Assembly (NCBI RefSeq): GCF_014650915.1
Contig: NZ_BMVW01000001.1
Location: forward strand, 620,001-684,000
DNA length: 64,000 bases
DNA from: Streptomyces poonensis
Lineage (GTDB): Bacteria; Actinomycetota; Actinomycetes; Streptomycetales; Streptomycetaceae
Reading direction: 5' to 3'
A program made the translations under genes and the position numbers. Of the stretch, positions 18,532 through 27,791 are shown piece by piece. The notes under the pieces are model-generated. The model had not been told where the DNA came from. It saw only the letters and a program-made list of their open reading frames with translations, and searched no databases. Position 1 is the first letter of the stretch, and each line of letters opens with the position of its first letter.

Positions 18532-20472
18532 ATGTCCGTGGTCGACCGGCAGGAGTGGGACGTCGTCGTGGTCGGTGCCGGCGGTGCCGGGCTGCGCGCC
18601 GCCGTCGAGGCACGCGAACGCGGTGCCCGTACGGCCGTGATCTGCAAGTCGCTGTTCGGCAAGGCGCACACCGTGATGGCGGAGGGCGGCATCGCGGCCG
18701 CCATGGGCAACGTCAACAGGGGCGACAACTGGCAGGTCCACTTCCGGGACACACTGCGCGGCGGCAAGTTCCTCAACCAGTGGCGCATGGCCGAGCTGCA
18801 CGCCCAGGAGGCGCCCGACCGGGTGTGGGAGCTGGAGACCTGGGGCGCCCTGTTCGACCGTACGAAGGACGGGCGGATCTCTCAGCGCAACTTCGGCGGC
18901 CACGAGTACCCGCGCCTCGCGCACGTCGGCGACCGCACCGGCCTGGAGCTGATCCGCACCCTCCAGCAGAAGATCGTCTCGCTCCAGCAGGAGGATCACC
19001 GGGAGACGGGCGACTACGAGTCCCGGCTGAAGGTGTTCCAGGAGTGCACGGTCACCCGGATCCTCAAGGACGGCAGCCGGGTGTCGGGCGTGTTCGCGTA
19101 CGAGCGCGAGACCGGCCGCTTCTTCGTGCTGGAGGCCCCGGCCGTGGTGGTCGCCACCGGCGGCATCGGCAAGTCGTTCAAGGTCACGTCGAACTCGTGG
19201 GAGTACACGGGCGACGGGCACGCGCTGGCGCTGCTCGCCGGGGCGCCGCTGCTGAACATGGAGTTCGTGCAGTTCCACCCCACGGGCATGGTCTGGCCGC
19301 CGTCGGTGAAGGGCATCCTCGTCACCGAGTCGGTGCGCGGGGACGGCGGGGTGCTGCGCAACTCCGAGGGCAAGCGGTTCATGTTCGACTACATCCCCGA
19401 CGTCTTCAAGGAGAAGTACGCCGAGTCGGAGGACGAGGGCGACCGCTGGTACGAGGACCCGGACCACAACCGGCGCCCGCCCGAGCTGCTCCCCCGCGAC
19501 GAGGTCGCCCGCGCCATCAACGCCGAGGTCAAGGCGGGCCGCGGCTCCCCGCACGGCGGGGTCTTCCTCGACGTGTCCACGCGTATGCCCGCCGAGGTGA
19601 TCAAGCGCAGGCTGCCGTCGATGTACCACCAGTTCAAGGAGCTCGCCGACGTCGACATCACGGCGGAGGCGATGGAGGTCGGGCCCACCTGCCACTACGT
19701 GATGGGCGGCATCGCGGTCGACTCGGACACGGCGGCTGCGCGCGGGGTGCCCGGCCTGTTCGCGGCCGGTGAGGTCGCGGGCGGGATGCACGGCTCCAAC
19801 CGGCTGGGCGGCAACTCGCTGTCCGACCTGCTGGTCTTCGGACGGCGGGCCGGTCTGCACGCGGCGGCGTACGCGGCAGAGCTGCCGGACCGCCCCCCGG
19901 TGGACGACACCCAGGTCGACTCGGCCGCCGCGGAGGCGCTGCGCCCCTTCTCCGCCGAGGGCCAGACGGCCGGCTCCGAGGCCGGGCGCCCGCCGGAGAA
20001 TCCGTACACCCTGCACCAGGAACTCCAGCAGACCATGAACGACCTGGTCGGCATCATCCGCCGGGACGGTGAGATGCGCGAGGCCCTGGAGAAGCTCGCG
20101 GACCTCCGGGTGCGGGCGCGCCGGGCCGGCGTCGAGGGCCACCGCCAGTTCAACCCGGGCTGGCACCTCTCGCTGGACCTGCGCAACATGCTGCTGGTCA
20201 GCGAGTGCGTGGCCCGCGCCGCCCTGGAGCGCACCGAGTCGCGCGGCGGCCACACCCGCGAGGACCACCCGTCGATGGAGCGTGAATGGCGCCGGATCAA
20301 TCTGCTCTGCTCCCTCACCGACCCCACGGACGGACTCGCGGCGACCGACCCGGTCCGCGGCCAGATCACCCTCACCCGTGAGACCACCGAACCCATCCGC
20401 CCCGACCTGCTCGCCCTCTTCGAGAAGGAGGAGCTGGTCAAGTACCTCACCGAAGAGGAGCTCTACGAGTGA
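18532..20472 (+). CDS. sdhA: Succinate dehydrogenase/fumarate reductase flavoprotein subunit
   Basis: A 646-residue flavoprotein that oxidises succinate to fumarate. The FAD-binding motif VVVGAGGAGLRAAVEA is near residues 11-26, and His46 in GKAHTVMAEGGI corresponds to the histidine that carries covalent FAD. The substrate-loop histidine and arginine region is seen in FVQFHPTGMVWP, and GEVAGGMHGSNRLGGNSL is the usual second FAD segment. Length equals that of mycobacterial Sdh1 SdhA (646). ATG 18532 lies 42 bases after the anchor gene, and the stop overlaps the sdhB start. Confidence 0.96.
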   Translation: MSVVDRQEWDVVVVGAGGAGLRAAVEARERGARTAVICKSLFGKAHTVMAEGGIAAAMGNVNRGDNWQVHFRDTLRGGKFLNQWRMAELHAQEAPDRVWELETWGALFDRTKDGRISQRNFGGHEYPRLAHVGDRTGLELIRTLQQKIVSLQQEDHRETGDYESRLKVFQECTVTRILKDGSRVSGVFAYERETGRFFVLEAPAVVVATGGIGKSFKVTSNSWEYTGDGHALALLAGAPLLNMEFVQFHPTGMVWPPSVKGILVTESVRGDGGVLRNSEGKRFMFDYIPDVFKEKYAESEDEGDRWYEDPDHNRRPPELLPRDEVARAINAEVKAGRGSPHGGVFLDVSTRMPAEVIKRRLPSMYHQFKELADVDITAEAMEVGPTCHYVMGGIAVDSDTAAARGVPGLFAAGEVAGGMHGSNRLGGNSLSDLLVFGRRAGLHAAAYAAELPDRPPVDDTQVDSAAAEALRPFSAEGQTAGSEAGRPPENPYTLHQELQQTMNDLVGIIRRDGEMREALEKLADLRVRARRAGVEGHRQFNPGWHLSLDLRNMLLVSECVARAALERTESRGGHTREDHPSMEREWRRINLLCSLTDPTDGLAATDPVRGQITLTRETTEPIRPDLLALFEKEELVKYLTEEELYE

Positions 20473-21248
20473 GCAGCAGCTATCAGGCCCGCTTCAAGGT
20501 GTGGCGCGGGGACACCGGGGGCGGCGGCCTGACGGACTACGCGGTGGAGGTCAACGAGGGAGAGGTCGTCCTCGACATCATCCACCGCCTCCAGGCGACC
20601 CAGGCCCCGGACCTGGCCGTCCGCTGGAACTGCAAGGCGGGCAAGTGCGGCTCCTGCTCGGCGGAGATCAACGGGCGCCCGCGGCTGATGTGCATGACCC
20701 GGATGTCGGTGTTCGACCGCGAGGAGACGATCACGGTCACCCCGCTGCGCGCGTTCCCGGTCGTACGGGACCTGGTGACGGACGTGGGCTTCAACTACGA
20801 CAAGGCCCGTCAGGTCCCGGCCTTCGTCCCGCCCGCGGACCTCCTCCCCGGCGAGTACCGCATGCAGCAGGAGGACGTGGACCGCTCGCAGGAGTTCCGC
20901 AAGTGCATCGAGTGCTTCCTGTGCCAGGACACCTGCCATGTCGTCCGCGACCACGAGGAGAACAAGCCGGCGTTCGCGGGCCCGCGCTTCCTGATGCGGG
21001 TCGCGGAACTGGACATGCACCCCCTGGACGCGGCGGCCGACACGGGCCTGGACCGCAAGCGCACCGCCCAGGACGAGCACGGCCTCGGCTACTGCAACAT
21101 CACCAAGTGCTGCACGGAGGTCTGCCCCGAGGGCATCAAGATCACGGACAACGCCCTGATCCCCCTGAAGGAACGAACCGTCGACCGCAAGTACGACCCG
21201 CTGGTCTGGCTGGGCTCGAAGATCCGGAGGCGCTCCTCGGCGGGCTGA
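20469..21248 (+). CDS. sdhB: Succinate dehydrogenase iron-sulphur subunit
   Basis: A 259-residue electron-transfer subunit. The [2Fe-2S] cluster ligands are Cys55, Cys60, Cys63 and Cys75 (CKAGKCGSC then MC). The second set is CIECFLCQDTC (Cys146, 149, 152 and 156), and the third is CNITKCCTEVCPEG (Cys209, 215 and 219). GTG 20469 overlaps the sdhA stop by four bases, so the subunits are translationally coupled. It links the FAD of SdhA to quinone at the membrane anchor. Confidence 0.96.
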   Translation: MSSSYQARFKVWRGDTGGGGLTDYAVEVNEGEVVLDIIHRLQATQAPDLAVRWNCKAGKCGSCSAEINGRPRLMCMTRMSVFDREETITVTPLRAFPVVRDLVTDVGFNYDKARQVPAFVPPADLLPGEYRMQQEDVDRSQEFRKCIECFLCQDTCHVVRDHEENKPAFAGPRFLMRVAELDMHPLDAAADTGLDRKRTAQDEHGLGYCNITKCCTEVCPEGIKITDNALIPLKERTVDRKYDPLVWLGSKIRRRSSAG

Positions 21249-21324
21249 GCGTCCGGCTCCAGGACACGTCCCCCGGATATGTTTCCGGACACGTTTCCGG
21301 TCGCGGGCGGGCATATCCATTCAT

Positions 21325-23196
21325 ATGCTCCGGAACATGATGTCGTTCCTGGGCCTCAACCGGAGACAGGCGGGCGACGCCGCCCTGCACATACGGGTGC
21401 GGGTGGCGCTCGCCGTGTGCGGCGGAGTGGTGACGGCGGGGTGGCTGATACTGCCGCTCGGGGCGGACGCGGGTGGTGGACCGGGGCAGGTACGTGCGGG
21501 GCCGGTGCCTACGGGCCCGGTGGGTACGGGGCCGGTGCGTACCGGGCCGGGTGCCTCCGCCGGGACGTCGTTCCGCTCGGAGCCCGAGCCCGGCGGGACG
21601 GCCGGTGCGGAAGCCTCTGAAGAGGCCGCGCGCACCGGTGCGAGGACCGGGCCGGAGACGGACGGGGAGACCGGCGGGGAGACCGGCGGGAACGGGGCGA
21701 TGGCCGCGGATCTGGTGCTGCCGGTGGCCGCGGTGGGGACGGCGGGGGCGGCCGCCGCGTACGCACACGTACGGCGGACGCGGCGGACCAGGACACGGAC
21801 GACACCAGGGGGCACCGACGAGTCGGCCGTGCCGTCCGACGAACTGGACCGGCGAGGGCGGCTGCTGCTCACCGAGACCGACGACTGCGTACGGACGAGC
21901 GCCGAGGAGCTCGCGTTCGCGGCGGAGCGGCGCGGCGCGGAGGCGACGCGGCCCTTCGTCCGGGCGCTGGAGTCCGCGCGGGGCGAGCTGGCGGCGGCGT
22001 TCCGGCTGCGGCAGCTGCTCGACGACGCCTCGGACCGGCTGTCCGCTGAGGACACCCGGCGGGCCCTGGAGGAGATCGTCACAGGGTGTACGGGAGCGGG
22101 GCGGCGGCTCGACGCGCAGGCACCCGCGTTCGACCAGCTGCGCGCGCTGGAGCGGGACACGGCCGGCGCGCTGGAGTGCGCTGAGGGCCGCTTCCGGGCG
22201 CTGACCGACCGGGTCAGGGGCGCCCAGGGAACGCTCGTCGGGTTCCGCGAGCGCTACGCCCCCGCCGCGGTCCACCCCGTCGCCGACCACGTCGAACTGG
22301 CCAAGGACCGGCTCGTGTTCGCCACCTCCCGGCTCAACCGGGCACGGCAGGCCCTCGACCGGGGTGACACCGACAGGGCCGCCCTGCGGCTCCGGGCGGC
22401 CGAGGGCGCCGTGCACCAGGCGGACGTCCTCGTGACCGGTGTGGAGCGGCTGGCGGACGAGCTGGCGGCGGCCGAGGTACGGCTGCCGGAGGTGCTCCAG
22501 GAGATCGAGACGGACCTCGCGGCCACGGACCCCGAGGCCGAGGAGACGCCCGGGACCGCCCCGGCCGCCTCCGCCGCCCCGGTCACCACGGCCGCCGCCG
22601 TCACCACCGCACCCGGAACCGCCGCTGTCGCCGAAGTCGTGGCCGAGGTGCGCCGGGAGACGGCCGACGGGCCCCGCGACCCGCTCGACGCTCTCCGCCG
22701 CCTCGTCCGGGCCGCCGTCGACGCCGGTGTCGGCGGCCTCCCCTACGAACAGGGCGGGCCCGCACTGCGGGACGGTGCCCGGCTGCTGGCGACCAGCTCC
22801 GTGGCCGCCGTACGGGACTTCGTCACCACGCATCGCGGTGCGGTCGGCGACGAGGCGCGGACCCGGCTGGCGGAGGCGGAGCGGCACCTCGAGCGGGCAC
22901 GGCACGGTCCCACGCCCGACGAGCCCCTGCAGGGCGGTTCGCCGGTCGCCGAGTCCCTGCGGGCCGACTCCCTGGCGTGCGCGGCCCGGCCACGGGCCGA
23001 GCGGGACGTACGGGCGTACGGCGACCCGTACGGCGGGAGCGTCGGCGACGGCGTCGGCGACGACCACGGTGGCGCCCTGCTGGGCGGCGTCCTCGCGGTG
23101 CACGTACCCGGCGAAAGCGGGGACGGGCCGCGGGAACCCGCCTGCTACGGCGGGCCGGGGGCGCGGGGACGGAGGGCGGCGGCCGGGCGGACGTGA
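21325..23196 (+). CDS. Large membrane-associated protein of unknown function
   Basis: A 623-residue protein I do not recognise. A membrane segment near residues 24-46 (VRVALAVCGGVVTAGWLILP) is followed by a Gly/Pro/Thr-rich spacer with TGPV repeats, and a second membrane segment lies near 128-150. The remainder is soluble and rich in Arg, Glu and Ala with long helical stretches such as ERLADELAAAEVRLPEVLQE, ending in a Gly/Arg-rich tail. Start ATG 21325 is chosen; ATG codons at 21337 and 21340 are alternatives and none has a good ribosome site. Direct repeats of GTTTCCGG precede it. The stop lies inside the palindromic terminator at 23193. Confidence 0.75.
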   Translation: MLRNMMSFLGLNRRQAGDAALHIRVRVALAVCGGVVTAGWLILPLGADAGGGPGQVRAGPVPTGPVGTGPVRTGPGASAGTSFRSEPEPGGTAGAEASEEAARTGARTGPETDGETGGETGGNGAMAADLVLPVAAVGTAGAAAAYAHVRRTRRTRTRTTPGGTDESAVPSDELDRRGRLLLTETDDCVRTSAEELAFAAERRGAEATRPFVRALESARGELAAAFRLRQLLDDASDRLSAEDTRRALEEIVTGCTGAGRRLDAQAPAFDQLRALERDTAGALECAEGRFRALTDRVRGAQGTLVGFRERYAPAAVHPVADHVELAKDRLVFATSRLNRARQALDRGDTDRAALRLRAAEGAVHQADVLVTGVERLADELAAAEVRLPEVLQEIETDLAATDPEAEETPGTAPAASAAPVTTAAAVTTAPGTAAVAEVVAEVRRETADGPRDPLDALRRLVRAAVDAGVGGLPYEQGGPALRDGARLLATSSVAAVRDFVTTHRGAVGDEARTRLAEAERHLERARHGPTPDEPLQGGSPVAESLRADSLACAARPRAERDVRAYGDPYGGSVGDGVGDDHGGALLGGVLAVHVPGESGDGPREPACYGGPGARGRRAAAGRT

Positions 23197-23230
23197 GCGG
23201 CGGCGCCCACCGGTGGGCGCCGCCGCTCAC
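23193..23230. terminator. 38-bp perfect palindrome, bidirectional terminator
   Basis: GTGAGCGGCGGCGCCCACC is followed directly by its exact complement, giving 19-bp arms with no unpaired loop. It overlaps the stop codon of the upstream plus-strand gene and lies about 80 bases after the end of the convergent phosphatase gene. It is the strongest hairpin in the window and should stop both transcripts. Confidence 0.88.
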
Positions 23231-23308
23231 CGCTGGACACCACCGGACATCGCCGGACCCGCCGAACGCCGCCGGACCGCCGGAAGCCGCCGGACCTGCC
23301 GGAAGCCG

Positions 23309-26227
23309 CTAGAACAGGCTCAGCAACGCCTCCGCCGGATCCGTGAGGCCCGTCTCCCCGTCCGGCAGCGGAAGTTCGAACCACACCGTCTTGCCGCGCG
23401 GTGTCCGCCGCGATCCCCAGGCCGCGGAGAGCAGGCCGACCAGTTGCAGCCCGCGGCCGCCCTCGTCCGTGTCCCGGGCGCGGCGGCGGCGCGGCTGCAC
23501 CAGGCCCGCGTCCCACACCTCGCACACGAGGGTCCGGTCCAGCAGCAGCCGCAGCCGGATCTCGCCCTCGCCGTACCGCAGGGCGTTGGTGACCAGCTCG
23601 CTGACCAGCAGCTCCGTCGTGTCCACCAGGGGTTCGAGGTCCCACGACAGCAGCTGCGCACGGGCGTACTCCCGGGCGCGGCCCACGCTGCGGGGTTCGC
23701 GGGGCAGGGTCCAGTCCCCCACCGACTCGGCCGGCAGCCCCTGGACACGTGCCATCAGCAGCGCGATGTCGTCCTCGCCGTGGTGCGTGTCGAGGGTGTT
23801 GAGGACGTGGTCGCAGACGTCCTCCAGGGGCCGGGACGGATCGGTGAGCGCCCCGACGAACGCCTGGAGTCCCTCGTCCAGCGGATGGTCCCGGGACTCG
23901 ACGAGGCCGTCCGTGTAGAGCGCGAGCAGGGCGCCCTCGGGCAGCTCGACCTCGACCTCCTCGAAGGGCTCCCCGCCGACGCCGAGCGGCATGCCCGGCG
24001 GTACGTCCAGCATCAGCGCGTCCTCGCCGGGCTCGACGAGCACGGGCGGCAGATGGCCGGCGTTGGCGAAGGTGCAGCGGCGGGTCACGGAGTCGTAGAC
24101 CGCGTACACGCAGGTGGCGAGGTACACCTCGGAGAGGTCCGCGTCCCGGGGCTTGCGGGCCGTGCGGGAGACCTGCTGGATGCCTCCCTGGACCCCCTGG
24201 GTGCCGAAGGCCTGGGAGGGTCCGCCGGGCTTGCCGAGGCCGCGCGCGATCTCGTCCAGCGCCGAGAGCACCTCGGCGGGTTCGAGGTCGAGCAGGGCCA
24301 GGGTGCGGACGGCGGTGCGGAGTTCACCCATGGCGACGGCGGCGCGCAGTCCGCGGCCCATGACGTCGCCGACGACCAGCGCCGTGCGGTGGCCGGGCAG
24401 TTCGATGACGTCGAACCAGTCGCCGCCGACCTCGGTGGCCGCGTTGCCCGGCAGATAGCGGCAGGCGATGTCCAGCCCGGACGCCTCGGGGTCCCCCGGC
24501 GGGAGCAGGGACCGCTGCAGGATCAGGGCGCGCTGGTGCTCGCGCCGGTACAGGCGGGCGTTGTCGATACAGACGGCCGCGCGCGAGGCCAGCTCCATCG
24601 CCAGCTCGCGGTCCCGTTCGCCGAACGGCTCGCTGCCCTTCGTACGGGAGAACTGGACCAGCCCGACGACCGTGTCCTGGGCGACCATCGGGACGGCCAG
24701 GGTGGACTGGACGAGTGCGCGTCCGCCGTCCTCGGCGGCGATGTGCCGGGGACGGGCGGTGCGCAGGGCGTCCGCGCAGGGGGAGTTGAAGGCGTAGTGG
24801 TGGACCGCGCCGACGGCGACGGGCGCCGGGCCGCCGACGAGGGGTGCGCCGGAGACGGCGGAGGCGTAGGCCACCCGGCGCAGCTCGGCGCTTCCGTCGG
24901 CGAGTCCGGGCGGGGCCTCGTCGCCCACCAGCAGGCCCTGGTAGAGGTCGACGCCGGCCAGGTCGCAGAAGCCGGGGACGACGACGTCGAGGAGCTCGCG
25001 GGCGGTGGTCTCCAGGTCGAGCGAGTTGCCGATCCGGGCGCCGGCCTCGTTCAGCAGGGCGAGGTTGCGCCGGGCGGCGGCGGCCTCGCGGGCGGCGGCG
25101 CGGCGGGCCGTGATGTCGGTGCCGAGCCAGGCGACGCCGATGGGGCGGCCGGTGCCGCTGTGCACGCGGTAGAGGTTGATGGACCAGTGACGGCGTTCGT
25201 CGGAACCGGGCACGACACCCGTGATGTGCATGTCCGTGATCGTCTCGCCGGTCTCCAGGACCCGGCGCAGGGTCGCGGTGACGCGCTCGGCCTCCGGCGA
25301 GGCGAGGTAGTCGCGGACGCCGCGCCCGCGGTGGTCGGCGGGCTTCCCGCCGAAGGTGGAGGCGAAGCGCTCGTTGGCGCGCCGTACCCGCAGATCAGGG
25401 TCGATCAGCAAGAAACCGAACGGAGATTGACCAAAAATCGCTTGGGAGGCGGCGAGATCGGTCTCGATCCGGCGCAGGGTGCGCACGTCCACCACGATGC
25501 AGACGGCGGCCCGTTCACCGGCGTCCGTGGTGGTGGGCATCACATACACCTCGGCGAGCCCTTCGGTGTCCCCCGTGTCCGCGTCCCCGTCCGCCTCGTC
25601 GGGCTTCCGGAACGGGATCACGCCCGTCCACTCGCGGCCGTCGAGGATCTCGGCCATCTTCCGCTGGCCGCGGTCGCGCAGATCGGGCGCGACGAACGCC
25701 TCGATGGGGTCCATACCGACGGCACGCTCGGCGGGGATGCCGAAGATCTGCTCGGCGCGCAGGCTCCACTGGTCGACGAGTCCGTCGGGGCCGATCGAGA
25801 ACGAGGCGACCCTTATGTAGTCGTACATGGAACCGGGCGGACTGCTCTGCCAGAGGGGCTCACCGGGCACCTGCTCACCGGGCACCTGCCCGCCGGCCGC
25901 CGCACCGGACATACCGCGGACCGGGGTGCCCCCCGCCGGCTGCGCCGGGCCGGGCTCGCCATGGCCGGCACCCGCACCGTCACGCGCGTCCTCGCCGTGG
26001 CCGGCACCCGCGCCATCGCGCGCATTCTCGCCATGGCCCGCGCCCGCACCATCACGCACGTCCCTGCCGTGGCTCGTGTCATCAGACCGGCGGCCCGCCG
26101 CCCAAGCGCTTCTGCCGTATGTGCCGTCGCGTGGAGGTCCACCCGCGACGGCACCGCTCGCGGCCTCAGCCCTCGCGCCGTCCGACGGGTCTTCCGACTC
26201 CGTGGCCTTCGCTGGTATCTCGCTCAC
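23309..26227 (-). CDS. PAS-PAS-GAF-PP2C phosphatase with C-terminal HATPase domain (SpoIIE/RsbU-RsbW type)
   Basis: A 972-residue signalling protein. The order is: disordered N-terminus with three 12-residue repeats (about 56-91), PAS (about 132-250), PAS (254-375), GAF (389-560), PP2C/SpoIIE phosphatase (574-822) and a histidine-kinase-like ATPase (about 835-965). The phosphatase has EVGGDWFDVIEL and GDVMGRGLRAAVAMGELR; the ATPase has LLVSELVTNALRYGEGEI and DEGGRGLQLVGLL. Such proteins dephosphorylate anti-sigma antagonists and can also bind sigma factors or antagonists through the ATPase part. GTG 26227 follows GGAGGGG at 9 bases; the upstream frame has poor codon bias. Confidence 0.93.
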   Translation of the reverse strand: MSEIPAKATESEDPSDGARAEAASGAVAGGPPRDGTYGRSAWAAGRRSDDTSHGRDVRDGAGAGHGENARDGAGAGHGEDARDGAGAGHGEPGPAQPAGGTPVRGMSGAAAGGQVPGEQVPGEPLWQSSPPGSMYDYIRVASFSIGPDGLVDQWSLRAEQIFGIPAERAVGMDPIEAFVAPDLRDRGQRKMAEILDGREWTGVIPFRKPDEADGDADTGDTEGLAEVYVMPTTTDAGERAAVCIVVDVRTLRRIETDLAASQAIFGQSPFGFLLIDPDLRVRRANERFASTFGGKPADHRGRGVRDYLASPEAERVTATLRRVLETGETITDMHITGVVPGSDERRHWSINLYRVHSGTGRPIGVAWLGTDITARRAAAREAAAARRNLALLNEAGARIGNSLDLETTARELLDVVVPGFCDLAGVDLYQGLLVGDEAPPGLADGSAELRRVAYASAVSGAPLVGGPAPVAVGAVHHYAFNSPCADALRTARPRHIAAEDGGRALVQSTLAVPMVAQDTVVGLVQFSRTKGSEPFGERDRELAMELASRAAVCIDNARLYRREHQRALILQRSLLPPGDPEASGLDIACRYLPGNAATEVGGDWFDVIELPGHRTALVVGDVMGRGLRAAVAMGELRTAVRTLALLDLEPAEVLSALDEIARGLGKPGGPSQAFGTQGVQGGIQQVSRTARKPRDADLSEVYLATCVYAVYDSVTRRCTFANAGHLPPVLVEPGEDALMLDVPPGMPLGVGGEPFEEVEVELPEGALLALYTDGLVESRDHPLDEGLQAFVGALTDPSRPLEDVCDHVLNTLDTHHGEDDIALLMARVQGLPAESVGDWTLPREPRSVGRAREYARAQLLSWDLEPLVDTTELLVSELVTNALRYGEGEIRLRLLLDRTLVCEVWDAGLVQPRRRRARDTDEGGRGLQLVGLLSAAWGSRRTPRGKTVWFELPLPDGETGLTDPAEALLSLF
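25955..26062 (-). repeat. Three 36-bp in-frame tandem repeats in the phosphatase gene
   Basis: Copies at 25955-25990, 25991-26026 and 26027-26062 encode a 12-residue unit close to DARDGAGAGHGE, read on the minus strand. They differ at a few bases, mostly silent or conservative. A fourth, decayed copy follows. The repeats lie in the disordered N-terminal region and are a likely site of length variation. Confidence 0.85.
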
Positions 26228-26486
26228 GCGAACCGTCCCCTCCAGCTCACCGCGTCCGGCTTCGGTCACCGGGGGCGGCTGCCCGCAGTATCCAGCACTA
26301 CGGCGCCGCACGACACGGTGTTCACGATCACAGCACGGTCCCGATCGTTTTTGGACCCGCCGGGCCATACTCCCAGTCTTCTAACCAGGTGGTGCCCCCT
26401 CGAACCAAACACCTCCGGTGACGCCGCTGGCTTGAATTCGACGCTCTCCGTGCGCCCCGGGGAGCCGCCCTGTCACCCAACGTGCT

Positions 26487-26894
26487 TCAGCCCGGCACCG
26501 CCAGCTCGAACCACACGGTCTTGCCGGCCTCTTCCGGCCGGGTGCCCCAGGCCCGCGAGGAGCGCGCCAGGAGCAGCAGACCGCGCCCGCTCTCGTCGTC
26601 GGGGCTCGCCGTTCGCTCGCGGGGCGGGTCCCGCAGCGGGTCGGAGACCTCGACCAGAAGAACACCCAAGGGACCCACGGGACGGACGAGGCGTACGCCG
26701 ATGGGTCCGGTCGCATGCCGCAGCGAATTGGTCACGAGTTCACTCACCAGCAGCGCGGCGACATCGGCGACCGATCCCAGGGTCCAGGCGCACAGCTGGT
26801 CCCGTACGGCGTTGCGAGCGGAGCGGACGGCACCGGGTTCGGCCGGGAACGTCCAAGTGGCGCAGTCGCCTTCGGTGTCGATCACGCCGATCAC
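26487..26894 (-). CDS. Anti-sigma-type ATPase domain protein (RsbW-like)
   Basis: A 135-residue single-domain histidine-kinase-like ATPase. The N box is LLVSELVTNSLRHATGPIGV and the G1/G2 region DDESGRGLLLLARSSRAWG; the C-terminus GKTVWFELAVPG is nearly identical to that of the neighbouring phosphatase. Proteins of this kind bind sigma factors or anti-sigma antagonists and may phosphorylate the latter. GTG 26894 is chosen, with a weak GGGAA ribosome site. The adjacent phosphatase gene on the same strand suggests a shared partner-switching pathway; no antagonist gene is in the window. Confidence 0.88.
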   Translation of the reverse strand: MIGVIDTEGDCATWTFPAEPGAVRSARNAVRDQLCAWTLGSVADVAALLVSELVTNSLRHATGPIGVRLVRPVGPLGVLLVEVSDPLRDPPRERTASPDDESGRGLLLLARSSRAWGTRPEEAGKTVWFELAVPG

Positions 26895-27315
26895 TTCCCA
26901 GGCCAGCAGCGGAGGGTGTCCGGTTTAACGGGGTTAATTGCCACATACCCGATATCGGCTATCCAGTACCGCGCATGCGAGCGCACTGTGGCACTAACGG
27001 CGTAGAGGGAGCACGCCCGACAGGCCGCATGCCTCCCGCCACCCGAGAGGGCACAGGAGCGCATACGGTGCGACAGAACGGCGGATCACACCGTACGAGC
27101 GGGAGATCACACCGTACGGACACAAGGAGTGCGACGCGCAAAACCGTACGGGCGCATGACCGCGACCTCGCGGACCGTGCGGACACCAGGGTGCGGCCCG
27201 ACGCACCCCAGCACATCGCACCGCATCCCTGCGCACTCACCCACTCCCCACCACCCACTCGCACCGAAGGGCGAGCGAGGAGACTCCGCTCCCCCGCTCG
27301 CCCTCGCCGACCCGC
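26895..27315. other. Intergenic region with direct repeats
   Basis: About 420 bases between the RsbW-like gene and the Nudix gene, both on the minus strand. It has a short AT-richer patch just upstream of the ATPase gene (around GGTTAATTGCC) with the palindrome CCGATATCGG at 26949-26958, and two 14-bp direct repeats at 27084 and 27105. Open frames here have ordinary composition but no ribosome sites or recognisable protein features. Confidence 0.5.
27084..27118. repeat. 14-bp direct repeats GATCACACCGTACG, 21 bp apart
   Basis: The identical 14-mer occurs at 27084-27097 and 27105-27118, a spacing of two helical turns. Each copy contains CCGTACG, half of the palindrome CCGTACGG; a third ACCGTACG occurs at 27143-27150. 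Same-face spacing suggests cooperative protein binding rather than chance. Confidence 0.6.
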
Positions 27316-27732
27316 TCAGCGGGCCTCCGTCCCCTCCCTCCCCCACGCCAGCCGCACCGTCTCCATGACGGCCTGGACGTCCTGGTCCAGCCAGTCGACG
27401 TCCCACACCTCGTCCGGGGTCAGCCAGCGCAACTCGTCATGGTCCTCCAGGGGTCCGGGTTCACCGGAGACGAGATGGGCGGTCCACACCTGCAGGACAA
27501 GATCGGATCTCACGGGCCACTCGCCGGGCACACGCTCGGCCGGTTCCGCCTCGACGCCGAGTTCCTCGCGCAGTTCACGGACGAGGGCCTGCTCGGGGGT
27601 CTCGCCGGGCTCCACTTTTCCGCCGGGCAGTTCCCAGCGTCCGGCCAGCTCAGGCGGTGCGCTGCGACGCGCGGCGAGCAGACGCCCGCCGCTCAGCAGG
27701 GCGGCTCCCACCACCACGATCGGTTCGGTCAT
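27316..27732 (-). CDS. Nudix (MutT-type) hydrolase
   Basis: A 138-residue Nudix hydrolase. The Nudix box GGKVEPGETPEQALVRELRE followed by ELGVE fits the GX5EX7REUXEEXGU pattern and spans about residues 37-61; the start TEPIVVVGAALL and the Trp-rich end DVDWLDQDVQAV fit the (deoxy)nucleoside triphosphate pyrophosphohydrolases that remove oxidised nucleotides such as 8-oxo-dGTP. ATG 27732 is the first sensible start; the frame upstream is a shadow. The exact substrate is uncertain. Confidence 0.9.
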   Translation of the reverse strand: MTEPIVVVGAALLSGGRLLAARRSAPPELAGRWELPGGKVEPGETPEQALVRELREELGVEAEPAERVPGEWPVRSDLVLQVWTAHLVSGEPGPLEDHDELRWLTPDEVWDVDWLDQDVQAVMETVRLAWGREGTEAR

Positions 27733-27791
27733 GCGCGGGAGCCTACGGGAGCCGAGGGGAGGCGAGCGGCGCCTCTCACCGGATCCCGACG

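Noticed and set aside
26959..27264. A possible minus-strand small gene with repeated VRCD motifs
   Set aside because: The repeated residues come from the 14-bp direct repeats in DNA; there is no ribosome site and codon bias is poor.
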